A stretch of 64,000 nt of DNA. Origin: Polytrichum commune. Its lineage: Eukaryota > Streptophyta > Polytrichopsida > Polytrichales > Polytrichaceae. The position numbers and the translations under genes are program-made. The stretch is taken from assembly GCA_950295325.1 (NCBI GenBank), contig OX485803.1, positions 51,351,554 to 51,415,553 of the forward strand, written 5' to 3'. Each line of letters opens with the position of its first letter. Position 1 is the first letter of the stretch. The notes under the pieces were generated by a model. The model was not told the DNA's origin. It was given only the letters and a program-made list of their open reading frames with translations, and searched no databases. This document shows positions 25,641 through 39,016 of this stretch, one piece after another.

Positions 25641-26860
25641 AACTTTGAAGCACCTAATGATACCTTTGGGAGTTTTCCATAACGAAATGAAACTTTGTAA
25701 TGTCATGAAAGAAAGAATGAAGTAGGAAAAAACACAACAAAAAGTGTGAAATGCATGTTCATTGTTCGCCTTTTGTTTTCTTTTATCGAGTCCATCCAAT
25801 CATGATGGAGTTTGGTATACAAACCGATTCAATCAATCCTTTGTGGCTATGACTTAGCTTTATGTTTAGAGCCATGCCCACACTTACTGGTGGGCATAGC
25901 TAGCAAACGGCTCCCACTAGTATGGGGCATTTTTCCGCCACTTTTAGCTAGCAACTGCATGTCATGTACTCGAGTCTCAAACATTCATTGGCTAAAAGCA
26001 AACATAATAGTGCCCTAGATTAGAGGGATTGGGCCTTCTTTTTCTTGGCTACTAGTAGCCACTTTAGTTTAGTGAAGTGAACTAATTTACACACACATGT
26101 TAAAAAATTGGGACTTTTGCCTTGTAAGGTGCCACCTCCACTCTTTGAGAATGAGAGGTGGTGCCAACTAGCTTCACACAAGTGGAGTGGAGTCGCCTTG
26201 AAATTGGGACCCATCTCTAAGCTTCATTTTGGGAGTAGCCAATGAGCCCCATTGTGAGCCATGGATGGAGCCCATCCTCCATCCAAGGGCTCACGTTGCT
26301 TAGGGTTTGGTTGAGTGGTGTGAGTAATGTCACCACTTTCTCCTTCATTCTCCACCCCTATGGTCAACACCCTCTTGCTCTCTCAACTTGTACCTTGTAG
26401 CCTCTTTATTCATGTAGTGGCGATTAGTGGCGATTAGTGGCACCACCTTTTGATTGTAGTGGAGTTTAAGAATTTTGTGTACCAAATTTCAAGTATTAGA
26501 GTGGATGCATTGTTGGTGCTTGAGGGTGCCAACCTCCCTCCTTACCTATTTGCACTTGTATGTGTGGTTGTATGAATGGTCTTTTTAAGAAATGATGTTC
26601 ATTTTTGGGTGCATTCTCTTGTTTTAGTGGGTCAGTCCAATCTTTTTGGGTCTAGAAATGCATTAGGTACTTCAAGTGTAGGATGTTCCAACTGCTGCTC
26701 GCATGGAAATGCGATTATGAAGAAGAGAACTCTAAATTTTACACACTCCAGTAGCCAATGGCTCCCAACCTTCACAACACAATCTTTCTATGCCACACAA
26801 ATCTAGACCCCAACTTTGAAACCCTACTGACACCGATCCAATCCGAACAGAGAATGCGTA
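25641..26860. other. Non-coding; inverted-repeat partner at 25871-25925
   Basis: GCCATGCCCACACTTACTGG through GCTAGC at 25871-25910 recurs in inverted orientation at 27848-27888, so the 2 kb between may once have been one element. No transposase or gene is seen between them. A short direct repeat GGCGATTAGT occurs twice at about 26418-26440. Confidence 0.35.
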
Positions 26861-27170
26861 ATCGGATGACCTCTGGCGAAGAGAATCGGCAAAGAAATCG
26901 TAATTGAGAAGGTGAAGAGAGTGAGTGTCTATCTGTCTTCTCTGTCTGTCTATCTATCTATCTGCACACGCAGTGGATGAGTGGTGGCAGGAATGGAGGA
27001 GATCAGGGGAGGAGGGTTACATCGGTCAAATCCGACGGTCGAGAAAGCACAGCCAACGTGGCCTCACCAGAAGCCATAAGTTGCTTTCATCGCCCATAGA
27101 CTTCTTCTCGATGATGATCATCTTATATGTGTGCAAGTTGGCATAACATTATACAGTTGTTATCAACCGT
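26861..27170 (-). promoter_or_regulatory. Possible orphan 5'-exon or leader-like island
   Basis: This stretch is richer in GC. It contains a TCTG/TATC microsatellite at about 26928-26962 and, on the minus strand, GATTTCTTTGCCGATTCTC and TAGGGTTTC (telo-box-like, near 26817-26825). Leaders of plant genes often look like this, but no open frame with motifs follows on either strand. Treat as weak. Confidence 0.2.
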
Positions 27171-28593
27171 TCTATTCTAATAATGTCAATGAGAATGCTT
27201 CACTCAAGTTTATCATGTTGAATTTGTTGGTAAGAGAGAATAAGCAAGGTATAGTTTGGAATATTATCTGACTGATTCCCAAGCACCCAACCTACAATGA
27301 CCGTTGAATAATGTAATGGGCGGAAATTGGGTGTAAATTGATAATTAAGGGTCGGTGCAACACTTGTTGGTCTAAGATGTTGCTACGTGCTTGAAACGTA
27401 TGATATGTGCATATTGATCCTCTCATATATTTGCCAACTAGTTGACCTTGGAAGCCTCTAGAGGTTTAAGGGGCTAGTGCAATTTTTTTCTTGTGCCCAA
27501 TTTCAATACACAACCAACCACCCCCTTAGTTTGCGGTGTGTGTGGCCACTTGTAGATTGTGAATATAATTATGGGGCTACTTATTATTTTATACATGGAG
27601 CCATTGTTCACCTTCTCAAAGCATACATGTAGCCTTGGATTTCTTCCATGTACAAGTAGAAATTGCCACCCAAATTGACACATAAGTTCTATGCACACGT
27701 CACATACTTTCTTTTATACATATGATTGAAGCCACCCCAAACTCCACAAAAACCTTATGCTCACCACCTTGACTACTTGTGACCTCAACATGTAGCCAAA
27801 CCTATTACTTAAAAAAAAAAATAATAATAAGGACTGGTGGGAACCATCCGCTAGCTATACCCACCAGTAAGTGTGGGCATAGCACATGCTTATCACCTAG
27901 GTATATTGGGGTGAACCTTTCGTTGATCCTTCTACCTAAGAGTACCAAATGCAATGAAGGCTAACTTACCGGCCATTCAATGGCGGTCCTCCGCCCATGT
28001 CCGGGACGAACGAGACTCCATGATTATGCTCATAATGGTGACGAGGAAGTCATAGCCACAAACTAAACCGTGTACCAAATATTCAATACCCCTCACAACC
28101 CCGGTACTTGGTGTGACTTTGCACCTACTTCAACTAAACAATAGCATATCCATTAAACACCACTTGTTTATACCCCACCGAATATAGACAATGTGTTCAA
28201 ACTTTATGTTCAAAGTTGCATTCACTTGCAGTTTGCATATTCATGTTTTTCACACGTTCAAAAGATATTCCAAAAATCATAATCCTACAAAGTTTCATTT
28301 TCATCCATTGGTTAGATAATACATTCTAGTGTAGCAAATTCTCTCTCACTCTCTCATGCATGCTCATATATATAAATATATAAATATATAAATATATATG
28401 CTTATATTTTAGATATTTTAGATGTGATTGTGATGTCAATAATTTATTATTATTATTATTTTGGAAACATTACATGATTATCATAACCAACATTATCCAT
28501 CTCTTTGACATTTACTTTAAATGGTAAACTATGGACATTGTCCCTATAATTTATTGAGCCATTAGAGATATCCAAAAATCCTAGGTGAAGTTA
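27171..28593. other. Non-coding; includes inverted-repeat arm 27832-27888
   Basis: No gene is seen. The arm at 27832-27888 pairs with 25871-25925. An AAATATAT-type microsatellite lies at about 28369-28400. Confidence 0.35.
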
Positions 28594-29002
28594 CACTAAT
28601 TATCCAATTAGTGATGGAGGGCTAATAGTGAGCGTGGGAAATTAGTGAAGGTGATACTAAATTTCTTCATATTATGAAATTAGCGCCAACAAAGATGTAG
28701 GAAGCATTGTTTGTCCCGGCACTATTCATTGGAAATATCATTTATAGCAACACTATTCATTGAGAATATTGGCACCTAGAACTATTCGTTGACAAGCATG
28801 TGCTTTCCCATATATAAAAATCAACACTCTACAAACACTTTAAAGAATGCACTAGCTTTCTTTTAATCTATGCTAAATGAGCATGTGTTCATGAATTTAG
28901 TGTCACTTTGTAGAAACCTCAGCCCCCAATAACTATAAGATTTAACCAAATAGTGTGTGCTTTGAGAAATAATACCACCCTCACTAATCGGGATAATTAG
29001 TG
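28594..29002. mobile_element. TA-flanked MITE, 409 bp
   Basis: Ends CACTAATTATCCAATTAGTG and, reversed, CACTAATTATCCCGATTAGTG, with TA at 28592-28593 and 29003-29004. The inner arms share GAGGGTGG and the ACTATT motif with the MITEs at 19696-21425 and 37728-38111. No coding capacity. Confidence 0.85.
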
Positions 29003-29004
29003 TA

Positions 29005-30021
29005 CTTATTTGACTTTCCTAAAGCTTGAGATTGATTACTTGGAAAGTCATAGATTGTTGGTTGTAGGCTTATCGACTCATCTATTCGGGTAATTTTAAC
29101 ATGGCCTTAGCACCTACACGAGCTCAACTCCCCCGAATACTCTCCAAGTAAAAATTTCAAAAAATAATCCCCTTCAACCCTTAAATGATCATGCAACCCG
29201 AAATGGGTCGCCACCTAATATTTTGATGGGGTTTGCGCCCCACTGGGTGGCACTCTACATGGATGGAAGGTATTTACTAGTGTAGGGTGGTGTCCCCTAC
29301 CATGTGGGCCAAAAGAACACATTAAAACCTCATACTCTAAGCATGTAGGATTTTTTTTTAGGTTGACGTTGCTTTTTTGGGGAGGCAGTTTCATGCGTTT
29401 CTCAAATGTGGGAGCCAAATTTAGGAGCCAACATCTTTGACATGTGATGTCAAATTTGGGTGAGGTTTTCCACCTTAAACAAAGGTGACGGTTGTGCACG
29501 ACTTGACCGGTTGGATTTGGAAAAAAATAAGTGCACATGTTTCTTGCTCCATGAAAAAGGGGAAATGTCCCCAAGCTGACATCATGTGGTATTGTAGTTT
29601 AGATTTCGGATGTAACAAAACCCAAGAAAACACTATGGGAAGACTCAAAAAATGATCTTAATTATCGTCTAGATGTCTTACATAAGTTTTATTAGGATAA
29701 TTTTGGGTTTATTTCAAGTTATTTGAGATGTTGGTTGACAAATGACTTAAGGTCCGCCATTATTATATACAATGGCATGAATTCATCAAGTTGTTGGTTA
29801 AGTGTAAAATCCATAGCCCATTGATTTTGATTCCTCGCCATCAACCATCCTTGCGAGCAATGCACACATATATTTGTCTTATAAAGTTCATTCAAGGACG
29901 GAATCACTCAATTTCCTCAAGGATCATAGTCCGCTTCAAATTTGCTTCTTCTTATCAACAACTAAATCATGTGAAATAATACAGCTATTCTAGGGCATGC
30001 ATATGCATTAAGTTCTCTTAT
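29005..30021. other. Non-coding sequence
   Basis: No gene or defined repeat is recognised; the open frames are short and lack motifs. Confidence 0.3.
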
Positions 30022-30024
30022 TCA

Positions 30025-30650
30025 GGGCCACTTCACACATGAGCCAAGAGCCGTGACCTTGTAATGGTGAGGACCCTTGTATCTTATCCAAAGGCCGTAC
30101 TATGGGCGTTGGGAAAGCCGTTTTATGTAATCTTGGGCCCTCAAGCATAGTGTGAAGTGAGAATGGACCATGTTGCGGGACAATTGCATATTTTGTTGGC
30201 GGAAAAAGAGGAGAGGATTTGGTTAATATAATATGTCTCAAAACTCTATCAATTTGAGAGAATTACTTGGCGGTGTTTGTCTGTCATGGAATTTATCATA
30301 GAATATGTTATGGAATTTGTCCTGAAATTTGTCATGCTGGGAAAACATTTCTTAAAAATCATGGTCTCTCGGAATTTGCGTTAGGTCCAATTTGCGTCAT
30401 GTCTTTTAAAAATCATGGTTCCCACCTCTTGGGGGTGGGCCTGAGGAAAATTCAAGGAGACCATGAAACCTTATCCAAAGTCTGCCATGTAGGACTCCAT
30501 GTAGACTTTTCATCCATGAAGTCTTCTTTGGACCTTTAGGCCTTCACCTTCATGTGTGAAGTGAACTTGGACGGTCTCTGCCCTTGCGACCAATGAGAGC
30601 TCTTAGATTGCAATGGTCACGGGCCCTCAGACTTGTGTGTGAAGTGGCCC
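30025..30650. mobile_element. PIF/Harbinger-type MITE with TCA target duplication
   Basis: 626 bp bounded by GGGCCACTTCACACATGAG and, reversed, GGGCCACTTCACACACAAG, with TCA on both sides (30022-30024 and 30651-30653). Same family as 15210-15713; the inner arms share GCCGTGACC / GGTCAC and CATAGTGTGAAGTGAGAATGG. TCA is a variant of the usual TWA target. Confidence 0.85.
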
Positions 30651-30653
30651 TCA

Positions 30654-33364
30654 ATCTTACCCACCTTTCTCACGATCAATATATAGGGAAGGGAAATTTT
30701 GACCATTCCGTCCACCTTAGAGACTAATTTGCAACCTCCTCAATTGATCAAACAATCCACTTGCATTTCATTCTCATACAAGTCTTGAGGTAGACACAGA
30801 CCAAGGGCCTTGGGATTAGCACACTCTAATTGAATTCGTCACAAGTCAATAGTTTAATTCCGGTGCCGATTCTCGATGCCATACAACACGAATTCCTCAC
30901 CCAATTAGATATTGCAAACTTTAATCCAAGACATTCAACATCATTGTGAAGCACTCACCAAAGATTTATAAGGAAAGGGTTTAATTAATCGGTACAACAC
31001 CATGGTTGATCTTCAATTGGTCTAGTCAATGGACTAAGGAGTCACTTCCCAACCAATATACACAAATTATGACGGTAATTGCACACTGACAAACCATTTA
31101 ATTCTTGCAACTTCCCAAAGGATCAATCACCAACCTGATGCTAATAGAATTACTTAGGAAATGATGGAAATGGTCATGAAATGAAAAATTTCATGATTTT
31201 CTCTAGTTGCCCTTGGATGAAGGCCATGTTCGTATGTCATTCTGAACTACAAAATGTGGTCCAATTGGCTTTAAATTCTCTCATAAATAATATATGGTAG
31301 TTGAGTTCTCATTCGTATAGTTGAATTTCAAGAGAAAAAAGGTTTATATCTTTATATAACATAACTTTCAACATTGGTGTTGGAAATGCCCGAAAATGGA
31401 ATGTGAAGGCTTGAGTGATGAGCGTTTAGGATTAAGAATTAACAAGCTCGTGGAAGTTTCAACCAAAATTCCAAATTAGGCTTTGACACCAAATGCTTGA
31501 ATGAGCTCTTAATAACAAAGTCCCACAAAATGCAACCAAGGAATTGAGTTATGTTATGAAGGTGAAGTATTGTGTTGTTTGTTTTTCATTGCCAAGGTGT
31601 TTGTTGTGATATTTAAGTACAAAATATACTCTTTATATACAATGACTTCATTCTAGGTCACCTATTTACAGTTGGGATGTGTGATGTCTATGAAAAAATC
31701 CTTTTTATTTTAATAAAGATTGCATGCAATTGAGGACCAAGTCTTTCCAACTACTAGACCCCACTAATTTAGGGTTTCTCATGCTATTTATAAAGTATAA
31801 GTTTTTCTCTTCAAAATATCATAACATTTTAGATCATAGATTGATTCCACGTGTTTATGTCTTCCCAATGGATGAATTTACATAGACACCACAAATCCTT
31901 AGCCCCTTACATGCCAAAGGAGCCCAAATTGGGTTTTGCAAGTATTGTTTATTTTGGGCCGTTATTACCAACTATGACCCATTTTAGGTTATTCATTAAA
32001 CCTAGGGTACTTTTTCTAATGGCCTAAAACACATGTTGTGAGTGAAAACAAGCATTAAAAGAACAAATGCATACGAATACACGAGTGTTAGTTTACCATT
32101 TAAATGTAATATATTCGTCCCCATTGTCATGTATGATTGTATTTCTACTTGTTCTTGTGATGCGGTGTGCTAAATATAGTTTACATTTTGTTTTAAATGA
32201 ATTACATATTTTAAGCATATGAATATATCAAAGACTTCAATAATGAAAAAAATGGAACATGTGGTTTTTTGTGCACCACAAGCATATGCAACTTCCAAAT
32301 GTTAGGATGTTATCAATTGGTCATTTGTAACAATTCCTATTCATGGAGGAATGAACATAGAAATCATTAAGCCCTTCATCCTAAGCTATCTCACTTCTCC
32401 ATAAACACCTTGGTCCATTAAGGGTGAAGTCCAAATATCCTATATAAGGTTTGAAAGTCCATTGCAATTAATGATAGGATGTTTGTCCTCTTTTGATGTG
32501 CAATAAATCCAAGATAAACACTTAGCCAATTAGCATATCTTGTACACATCCAATGCTATAAGAATGAGATTTAGGTGATGAAATCTCAATTTGTGATGGA
32601 TTGTTAGAGAACATACATGCAATCTTCTTAAATGGTTATATAGGTGCACTTAAAGTGGTTAGTGTTGAGCATGTGTTGAACATTGGCATTTTGGCTATCC
32701 AACCAATGAAACGTATTAATCCTTTAAAAAAAACTTGATCCAAATGTTTTATGGTAATAGAGTTATCGCAAAATTGAAAATTGGGTAGGAAACTTGGGTT
32801 GCAAGCCCTAAGTGTCTAGTGACAATTATGTCATGGCCCCACCCAACTTAATCACTCAACTGAATAATGTTATGCTATTTGGAGTATGCTATAATTACGT
32901 GGGACATGAAGGAGCAGGGTGTAGAGGGTTGCCATTTATGATGACACTCTTGGGAAATATGGCATGTTGTGGGGGAGTATTGAACCTCTCTTCCATAGAG
33001 ATAACACTAAAACCATGCACTGGAACATTAAAGTGCCTAATGTGGGCTTAGTTAGACATGTGTAGAGTACTTACCCATTGTGGAATGTTTTGATTCCACT
33101 AGGTCCACCAAAGAGAGCCAACTAACTTTGTAACACATGTGTCTTAAAAGAACAAGAAAAAGGGTTAATGTACTTGAAGATTTGGATTCATACGAGATTC
33201 AAATACACAACATGGGTGCCCTTTGGACACTTAATATATGCATGAATGTCACATATGACTATATATTTTATTTTCTTTATGACACAAGATAAAGTTTAAG
33301 TAAATAAAAATAACATCCATTTATTCAATCTCATGTGGATAATATGACACCTTGATATAACGAT
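30654..33364. other. Non-coding repetitive sequence, no gene seen
   Basis: AT-rich. The only frame of note (32812-33051) has no recognisable motif and no homolog elsewhere in the window. Confidence 0.3.
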
Positions 33365-33372
33365 TATGACGC

Positions 33373-34351
33373 CCAAGAGGTGGACTCTTCATACCACGTA
33401 TGGACTAATGTGAGTGTAAGAAGGGGTATTATTTGAGGCATTAGCATACATAATATACATAAGGGAGATATATTATTTTTCTCTAGTGTGTACATCTAGA
33501 AAGTATATTAATTTTTTTTGAAGCAAAGGTAGATGTTCAAAAGGGGCCCCTAAAGGTTTAGAGAAAAATTTGACAATATATGTGTTAGTGTCATCTAATT
33601 GACATTTTCATCCGTTATTGTCATATGGTAACAATCCTCAATGACTACCTCGTTCATTCTTGTTAGGGTTTGCATTGTGGGTTCTAGGTGCTTACAAATT
33701 AGAGGCTCTTGGAGTGCTCATGGGCTCCCTTGAGATTTGCTCTCCATATTGTGGCCAAGTTATTGTGTTTTTGGCTCTGTTTGTTTGATACAATCGTTGG
33801 GTTGCATGCTATGGATGAACATTTGTTCAATGAATTTCTCGTTGTAAAAAGAAAGTGCATTTATATGTAATAAAGGCATATTTAATTCATGGATTTTATA
33901 ATCTTGTATATGTAGTGGAGGAATTTTATCACATTAAATTGAAAAGCTCATTGTTCATATTTAAGTATTTCCGGATTTATTCATGAAATTTGGACAATTC
34001 TAACCACCAATATGACGTACACTAGATCACAAAACTACACAAATGTGGTGGTTGGCAAACATGGAATACAAACATTTGAAGAGTGGTTGTTGTGTTGTTG
34101 TTGTTGTTGTTGTTGTTTGATGTTTTTGTCCCCATAAGTGCACATCCATTATTATTTTTGGACAAGAGGTTCATCCAAATATACTTAAATGTTAGTTTTA
34201 GTATAAATACATGAGTCCAAAAATGTTTTCCTAGCTTGCAATTAGTATGTATATAATTTTAGTTTTCTCCATAAACTTGTATATAGGGGTTTAATTTCAT
34301 AATGGCCCATGCATGTCATTTAGATTTCCAATGAAGAGTCCACCCCCTGGC
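33373..34351 (-). mobile_element. Non-autonomous TIR element, family R, hAT-like
   Basis: Termini share GGTGGACTCTTCAT (left, 33379-33392) and ATGAAGAGTCCACC (right). The flanks TATGACGC (33365-33372) and TATGCCGC (34352-34359) match at seven of eight bases, consistent with an 8-bp target duplication. It is collinear in reverse with 40261-40976. A GTT microsatellite lies at about 34090-34117. No gene inside. The hAT assignment rests only on the 8-bp duplication. Confidence 0.6.
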
Positions 34352-34359
34352 TATGCCGC

Positions 34360-35794
34360 TTGTAATACAAACAATTTTAGGCCCAATTTGTCATATAACA
34401 AAGGTAGTTAATGTGCATAAATGGTGAGACCCATAGTGCCTTGGGATTGGGGAGTTGTCCAAGTACGAAATGATTTCATATGTGGGTTAACTTAATCTAA
34501 CTCAAGAAAGTAAATTTCAACCTTTGTTCCATGACAAACATTACACTTTTGAATCTTGGAGTTTTGGGTGGAGGTTGAAGTGTTTAGGAATTGCAGTTGT
34601 TGAGATTGAGCCCTTGATTCATAATGTGGTGAGCATTGTAATTGAGTGAATCATAGGTGAGAGAGATGCAAGCTACTCATGAGTGTTGTTGCCGCCCATG
34701 CCTCCTCACAAAGTAGGGAGGAGGAAGCAAATTTTATAATTTTAAGGTTCAATGGTGCCCTAGTAGTGCAACCGGCATATTGAAAGCTGAAAGAGTTTTT
34801 AAGGATCCAAGGAAAGGCGACGTCACATGACAAAGCTATCCCATAGATGGCATATGAGAGCTATCGATAATGCATCACTTGTGAAGTTTATGTTTAACTT
34901 GGCATAACTTGACATCATTGTAATTAAGTGAATGCTTTGAGAGGTGGATGATGAGCCTCAATGCACATTATGGACAACTCTGCTACTCATTCCTTTAAGC
35001 ATGTAGGGAGTGGTGAATCATTTGGTTTTTCAACCTTATAGTACTATAATATTACTATTGCTTTCTTACCACTTAATTTTACAATATGATACAACCCTTG
35101 AATTAGGGAATAATTGCTTCATTCATAGTTCAGTATAAGAAGAAGCTCTTGGTTCTATCTTAGTTTGATTCTTTTACTACTCACCAAGACTTAAGAATAC
35201 TAATGCCTAATGCAAGGCATGCTATTGTGTGGAGCTATGAAGTGTGGAGAGAGATCAATCCCCAAATCATATGAAACAACTGGGGGATATCTAAGATTTT
35301 ACTTGCATATTGGAGTGTTGAATTTGCCATGGATGATGAACGTGAGAAATCCAAACTGAAAGAAACATCAAATGAGATGGCAACCTCATTTCATCTTCAC
35401 ATCTTGGAGGTGAAGAAATGACTATTGAGGAATATGTGTAGTTGACAAGGGAGGAAGTTGTTGATGTAGAGTATAACATGATCGAGTTGGTTGACTTGGC
35501 ATGGGGTAGAGAAAGCAATTAGGGTTTAGATTTGAATGAAAAAAGAGAGAGAACAATGTGGATGAGCACCTATCACCAATAGTTGAGCTTCCTCAAGCCC
35601 GTGAGTATGCCTGATTATTATCAAATTTTGGAGTGGAGCACTCTTCATAGTTTTCAACTATAGATGTGACGAGCATGCAATTCTTTAGGACTATATTGAA
35701 CAAGATCTCAATTTCCAACATCAACAAGCATCATTAGAAGACAATAGTTTCTCACTTTCATAGTGTGTGATATGGTGAAGACATCGACATGGGA

Positions 35795-35830
<36 letters not shown>

Positions 35831-37165
35831 TCAAACTCCATATTGTGTGACGTTGTGAGCATATTTCTTCAATACAAATGTTCTTTCATACTTATGTATC
35901 TTCAATGTGCATTCACAATGACATTTGACATTGAAATAGACCATTCTTTTGAAAACCTTGATAATATGATATTTAAGGCCAAAATGTCATATTATCAAAA
36001 GTGTGACATTTGGTTAATATGATAGTTTCTTGCATGACCAATCATGTCATAATAACCCTTGAATGCTCATGCAACCCAAAATGAGACGCCACCTTCTCTA
36101 ATGATGGGATGTAAGAACAATACAAATGTTATGTTGCTCCTAAGATTACACATTGCCCAATCCAAGATTTGAAGCCTAAAAATATACCTTCATGCCAAGA
36201 CTTTCTGTCCTTAAAGTCCTCAATAATTGTTTGATGACTTAAGTTGCTGGATCTTGCTATATATGGTTTCTTTATTAAAGCACCTTGAAGGGATTGAGAA
36301 TTTGAATGTTGTAACTTGAAGTGCTCAATGGTCATACTTTTGTAAAGGTGGTTATATACAATGTTTGCTAAAATGCATGTACAAATCATGTAAGTACACA
36401 ATAACATTGAATTTTTACAAAAAATAAATAATCATATTATGTATGAATTTTATAGTGTGTCGTAGAAATTAACAATTCTTGTATACGTGTTCATAACCCA
36501 TTTTTTGTTGATAAAGTCATTGAAGACTTTTGCATCCATTGGATTTTACTGACAACTTTTCATAACAACCCTTGAAACTCTAAGAATATGTTGAACCGCT
36601 TGCAACAACTACACACCCATGCAAATTAAAACCTACATAGGCAAACAAAATATGTGAATTCTATGAACACTCGTGAATGCTATAAGATATTGTGGCATTA
36701 AAGCGCCACCTTCATTTTGGTGACATGCTTTTAATCCTGGAGCCGTCAACAAGTGAGTACAATGGGGTCATCGAGTAAGTCATTGTTAACATCAATTAAT
36801 CATATGCGGCTTTATGTATAAAATACTCATTTCGTTTCCTTTCCTTTCATCTAATACTCACCTTTTTCCCTGTCTCATTTCTTCCCCTTCATTTCTTCCT
36901 CGACAAAGTTCTTAGTGTCCCCCTCCTAAGTGAGTTCTTCCTCTCTTTTCTAATTTTCCAACAACTTCCAACTAATACTAACTATTGGGCTGCATTTTTC
37001 TCCTTTGGAACTTGCACAAGGGGTTTCCTTCATTGAATTGAGGTATATTCCATATATTCCTCCAAAATGATGAGTAATTTTCATGCAGTCTTGAACGTTC
37101 AACAATTTATCTTTGAAAGTCAACCAATTTATATGTAACTAGCAGTCAGTTCTCCCCATTCATTG
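34360..37165. other. Non-coding; TA microsatellite and dispersed-repeat pieces
   Basis: No intact gene is seen. Features: (TA)n at about 35797-35826; similarity of 36695-36830 to 4818-4930; and a single foldback-family arm at 37020-37160. Decayed frames at 34650-35520 suggest a dead coding segment that I cannot name. Confidence 0.35.
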
Positions 37166-37169
37166 CCCT

Positions 37170-37727
37170 TGAGTCATGGGCAGTGATCGAGGAGATTTTT
37201 TAACATAATCAATTGAGATCCTAGTGTTTGCAAGTCCAACTGGTTTTCCTTTATTAATTATGGGTAATTTTATGATGGGTAATTTTCCTGCAGTCTTGAA
37301 CTTCAACCGGTTATTTCTCAAACTCAACCGGTTCATCTGTAACTAACTGCCGGTTCTCCCCGATCATAGGTCATGGGTGCCATGGGATTGGCCCTTTCCC
37401 ACTTTGAGCAACTGAAACCAAAAGCCTTAATTCCATGAGGCACTCATTGTGCCCTACTGTTTTGGCCCCCCACCCTAGGCACCCCCTTTCCAATGAACGG
37501 GGAGGACCGGCTGCTAGTTGCACATGAACCAGTTGAGTTTGAGAAATAACCGGTTCCAAAGCCAAGACTAGGAGGGAAAATTACCCATCGTTTTCCTATG
37601 AATCTATAAAATAGACCTTCAACAAGTGAAGGAAAATGAAAAGGTGTCAAACATGTTACCGGTTGGACTTGGAAACACTAGGATGTTGACCGATTATGCC
37701 CAAAAATCTCTGCAGACACTCACCATA
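37170..37727. mobile_element. Foldback element, second family
   Basis: The left arm (about 37170-37355: CATAATCAATTGAGATCCTAG, CAAGTCCAACTGG, TTTCTCAAACTCAACCGG, CTGCCGGTTCTCC) recurs inverted at about 37500-37727. A loop of roughly 140 bp with GGGTGCCATGGG separates the arms. Single arms of the family occur at 15870-16095, 37020-37160 and 47290-47490. The right tip is cut by the MITE starting at 37728. No clean target duplication. Confidence 0.65.
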
Positions 37728-38111
37728 CTGGTTATATCCCAATTGGTGAGGGTGGTACTAATTCCCAAAGCACACACTATTTAGTTAAGTCTCGAAGTTA
37801 TTGAGGGTTGAAAGTTTTACCGAGTGACACTATAGTCATAAATATATTTTCATTTACCATAGGTTTCAAGAAAATCAGTGTGTGCTTACGATTAGTGCGT
37901 GCCACGTGCGTGTCACCGAATAGTGCTAAGTGTCGACTTTCAATGGGTAGTGTTGCTATGCATAGTATTTTTAGTGAATAATGTTGGGATGAGCAATGCT
38001 TCCTAAATCTTTTGGTGACACTGATTTTATAGCGTAAAAAAGTTTAGTATCACCTTCACTAATTTCCCACAGTCATTATTGGTCCACCCTCAGTAATTGG
38101 GATAATTAGTG
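37728..38111. mobile_element. TA-flanked MITE, degraded left tip
   Basis: The right end reversed reads CACTAATTATCCCAATTACTG; the left end is the worn CTGGTTATATCCCAATTGGTG. TA flanks at 37726-37727 and 38112-38113. The interior (GAGGGTGGTACTA, AAGCACACACTATTT) is collinear in reverse with 28594-29002. Confidence 0.7.
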
Positions 38112-38215
38112 TAGTAGGAATGGTGGGTCTACATGACATGCCAATCTAATAGCCGATGTCATTGTGGACACTTTGTGTTAGATTGGCATGTCATGTAGAC
38201 CCACCGTTCCTACTA
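38112..38215. repeat. Near-perfect palindrome with 37-bp arms
   Basis: The arm TAGTAGGAATGGTGGGTCTA and onward to CCAATCTA at 38148 pairs with 38179-38215 with a single mismatch; the loop is 30 bases. It begins at the TA that closes the MITE to its left, so it may be a tiny TA-flanked element (38114-38213). A partial copy lies at 22268-22335. Confidence 0.8.
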
Positions 38216-38894
38216 TGGTAGAGGGTGCTAAAACCAACACCCTACCCAAAACCAACACCTATAAAATGCCTCCCAATTGCCAACACTTTATTACCTTGAA
38301 CCGTTCCCCATTGTGTAGGAACGCCCGGGCCCATGGAGTGGCGGTTTTCAGGTGTCATTAGCGGTGACATCTCATACTGGTCTCCACGACCTCCATATAG
38401 GATAGGTAACGGGCTCCACTTTATCTATCCGCAACATTTGGGGGGGGGGGGGGGGGGACGGTTCTAGCCATCCTATTCACAAAGCGAAGGAGGTAGGCCC
38501 ACAAAGCACATAGCGGGTCAGTTCTAGGCATAAAAGGGGTCACTACCCACGATGCAAGGTAATGGTTTTGCGACCGAACCGGGTGGGATCATGGAGGTGA
38601 CCATGTGGCTTTGCGCATTGTTACCAGTTGGGCTTTCATCTAGCTTGGGTCTAATACCTAGTACCTATATTTTGTTGGTTCTAGACAATGAAGGTAGGGG
38701 ACCTCATCATATACAATGTCTTCATACCCGGGGCTTTGGGGATTGGTTTAAGGAAGCTAATCATTTTGACTTTAATAGTCATCAAATATTCAATTGAGGC
38801 TAAAAATGTTTTTATTTCTATATACCTATATTTAGCCGGCGTTATTATTATATTTATACACACACACATATATATACACATATATATACACATA

Positions 38895-38961
<67 letters not shown>

Positions 38962-39013
38962 TTTATATCAATCACAAAGCCATATGTATGTGCAGTAGCT
39001 GAAACTGTTGACC
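38216..39013. repeat. Non-coding with G-tract and CA/TA microsatellites
   Basis: A G-run of about 17 lies at 38441-38458. Compound CA / TA / GT microsatellites run from about 38858 to 38961. No gene is seen; frames over the microsatellite are artefacts of the repeat. Confidence 0.6.
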
Positions 39014-39016
39014 TAA

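Noticed and set aside
26020-26214. Minus-strand frame of 64 codons as part of an element between the inverted repeats at 25.9 and 27.9 kb
   Set aside because: No transposase motif and no support from codon pattern or copies elsewhere in the window.
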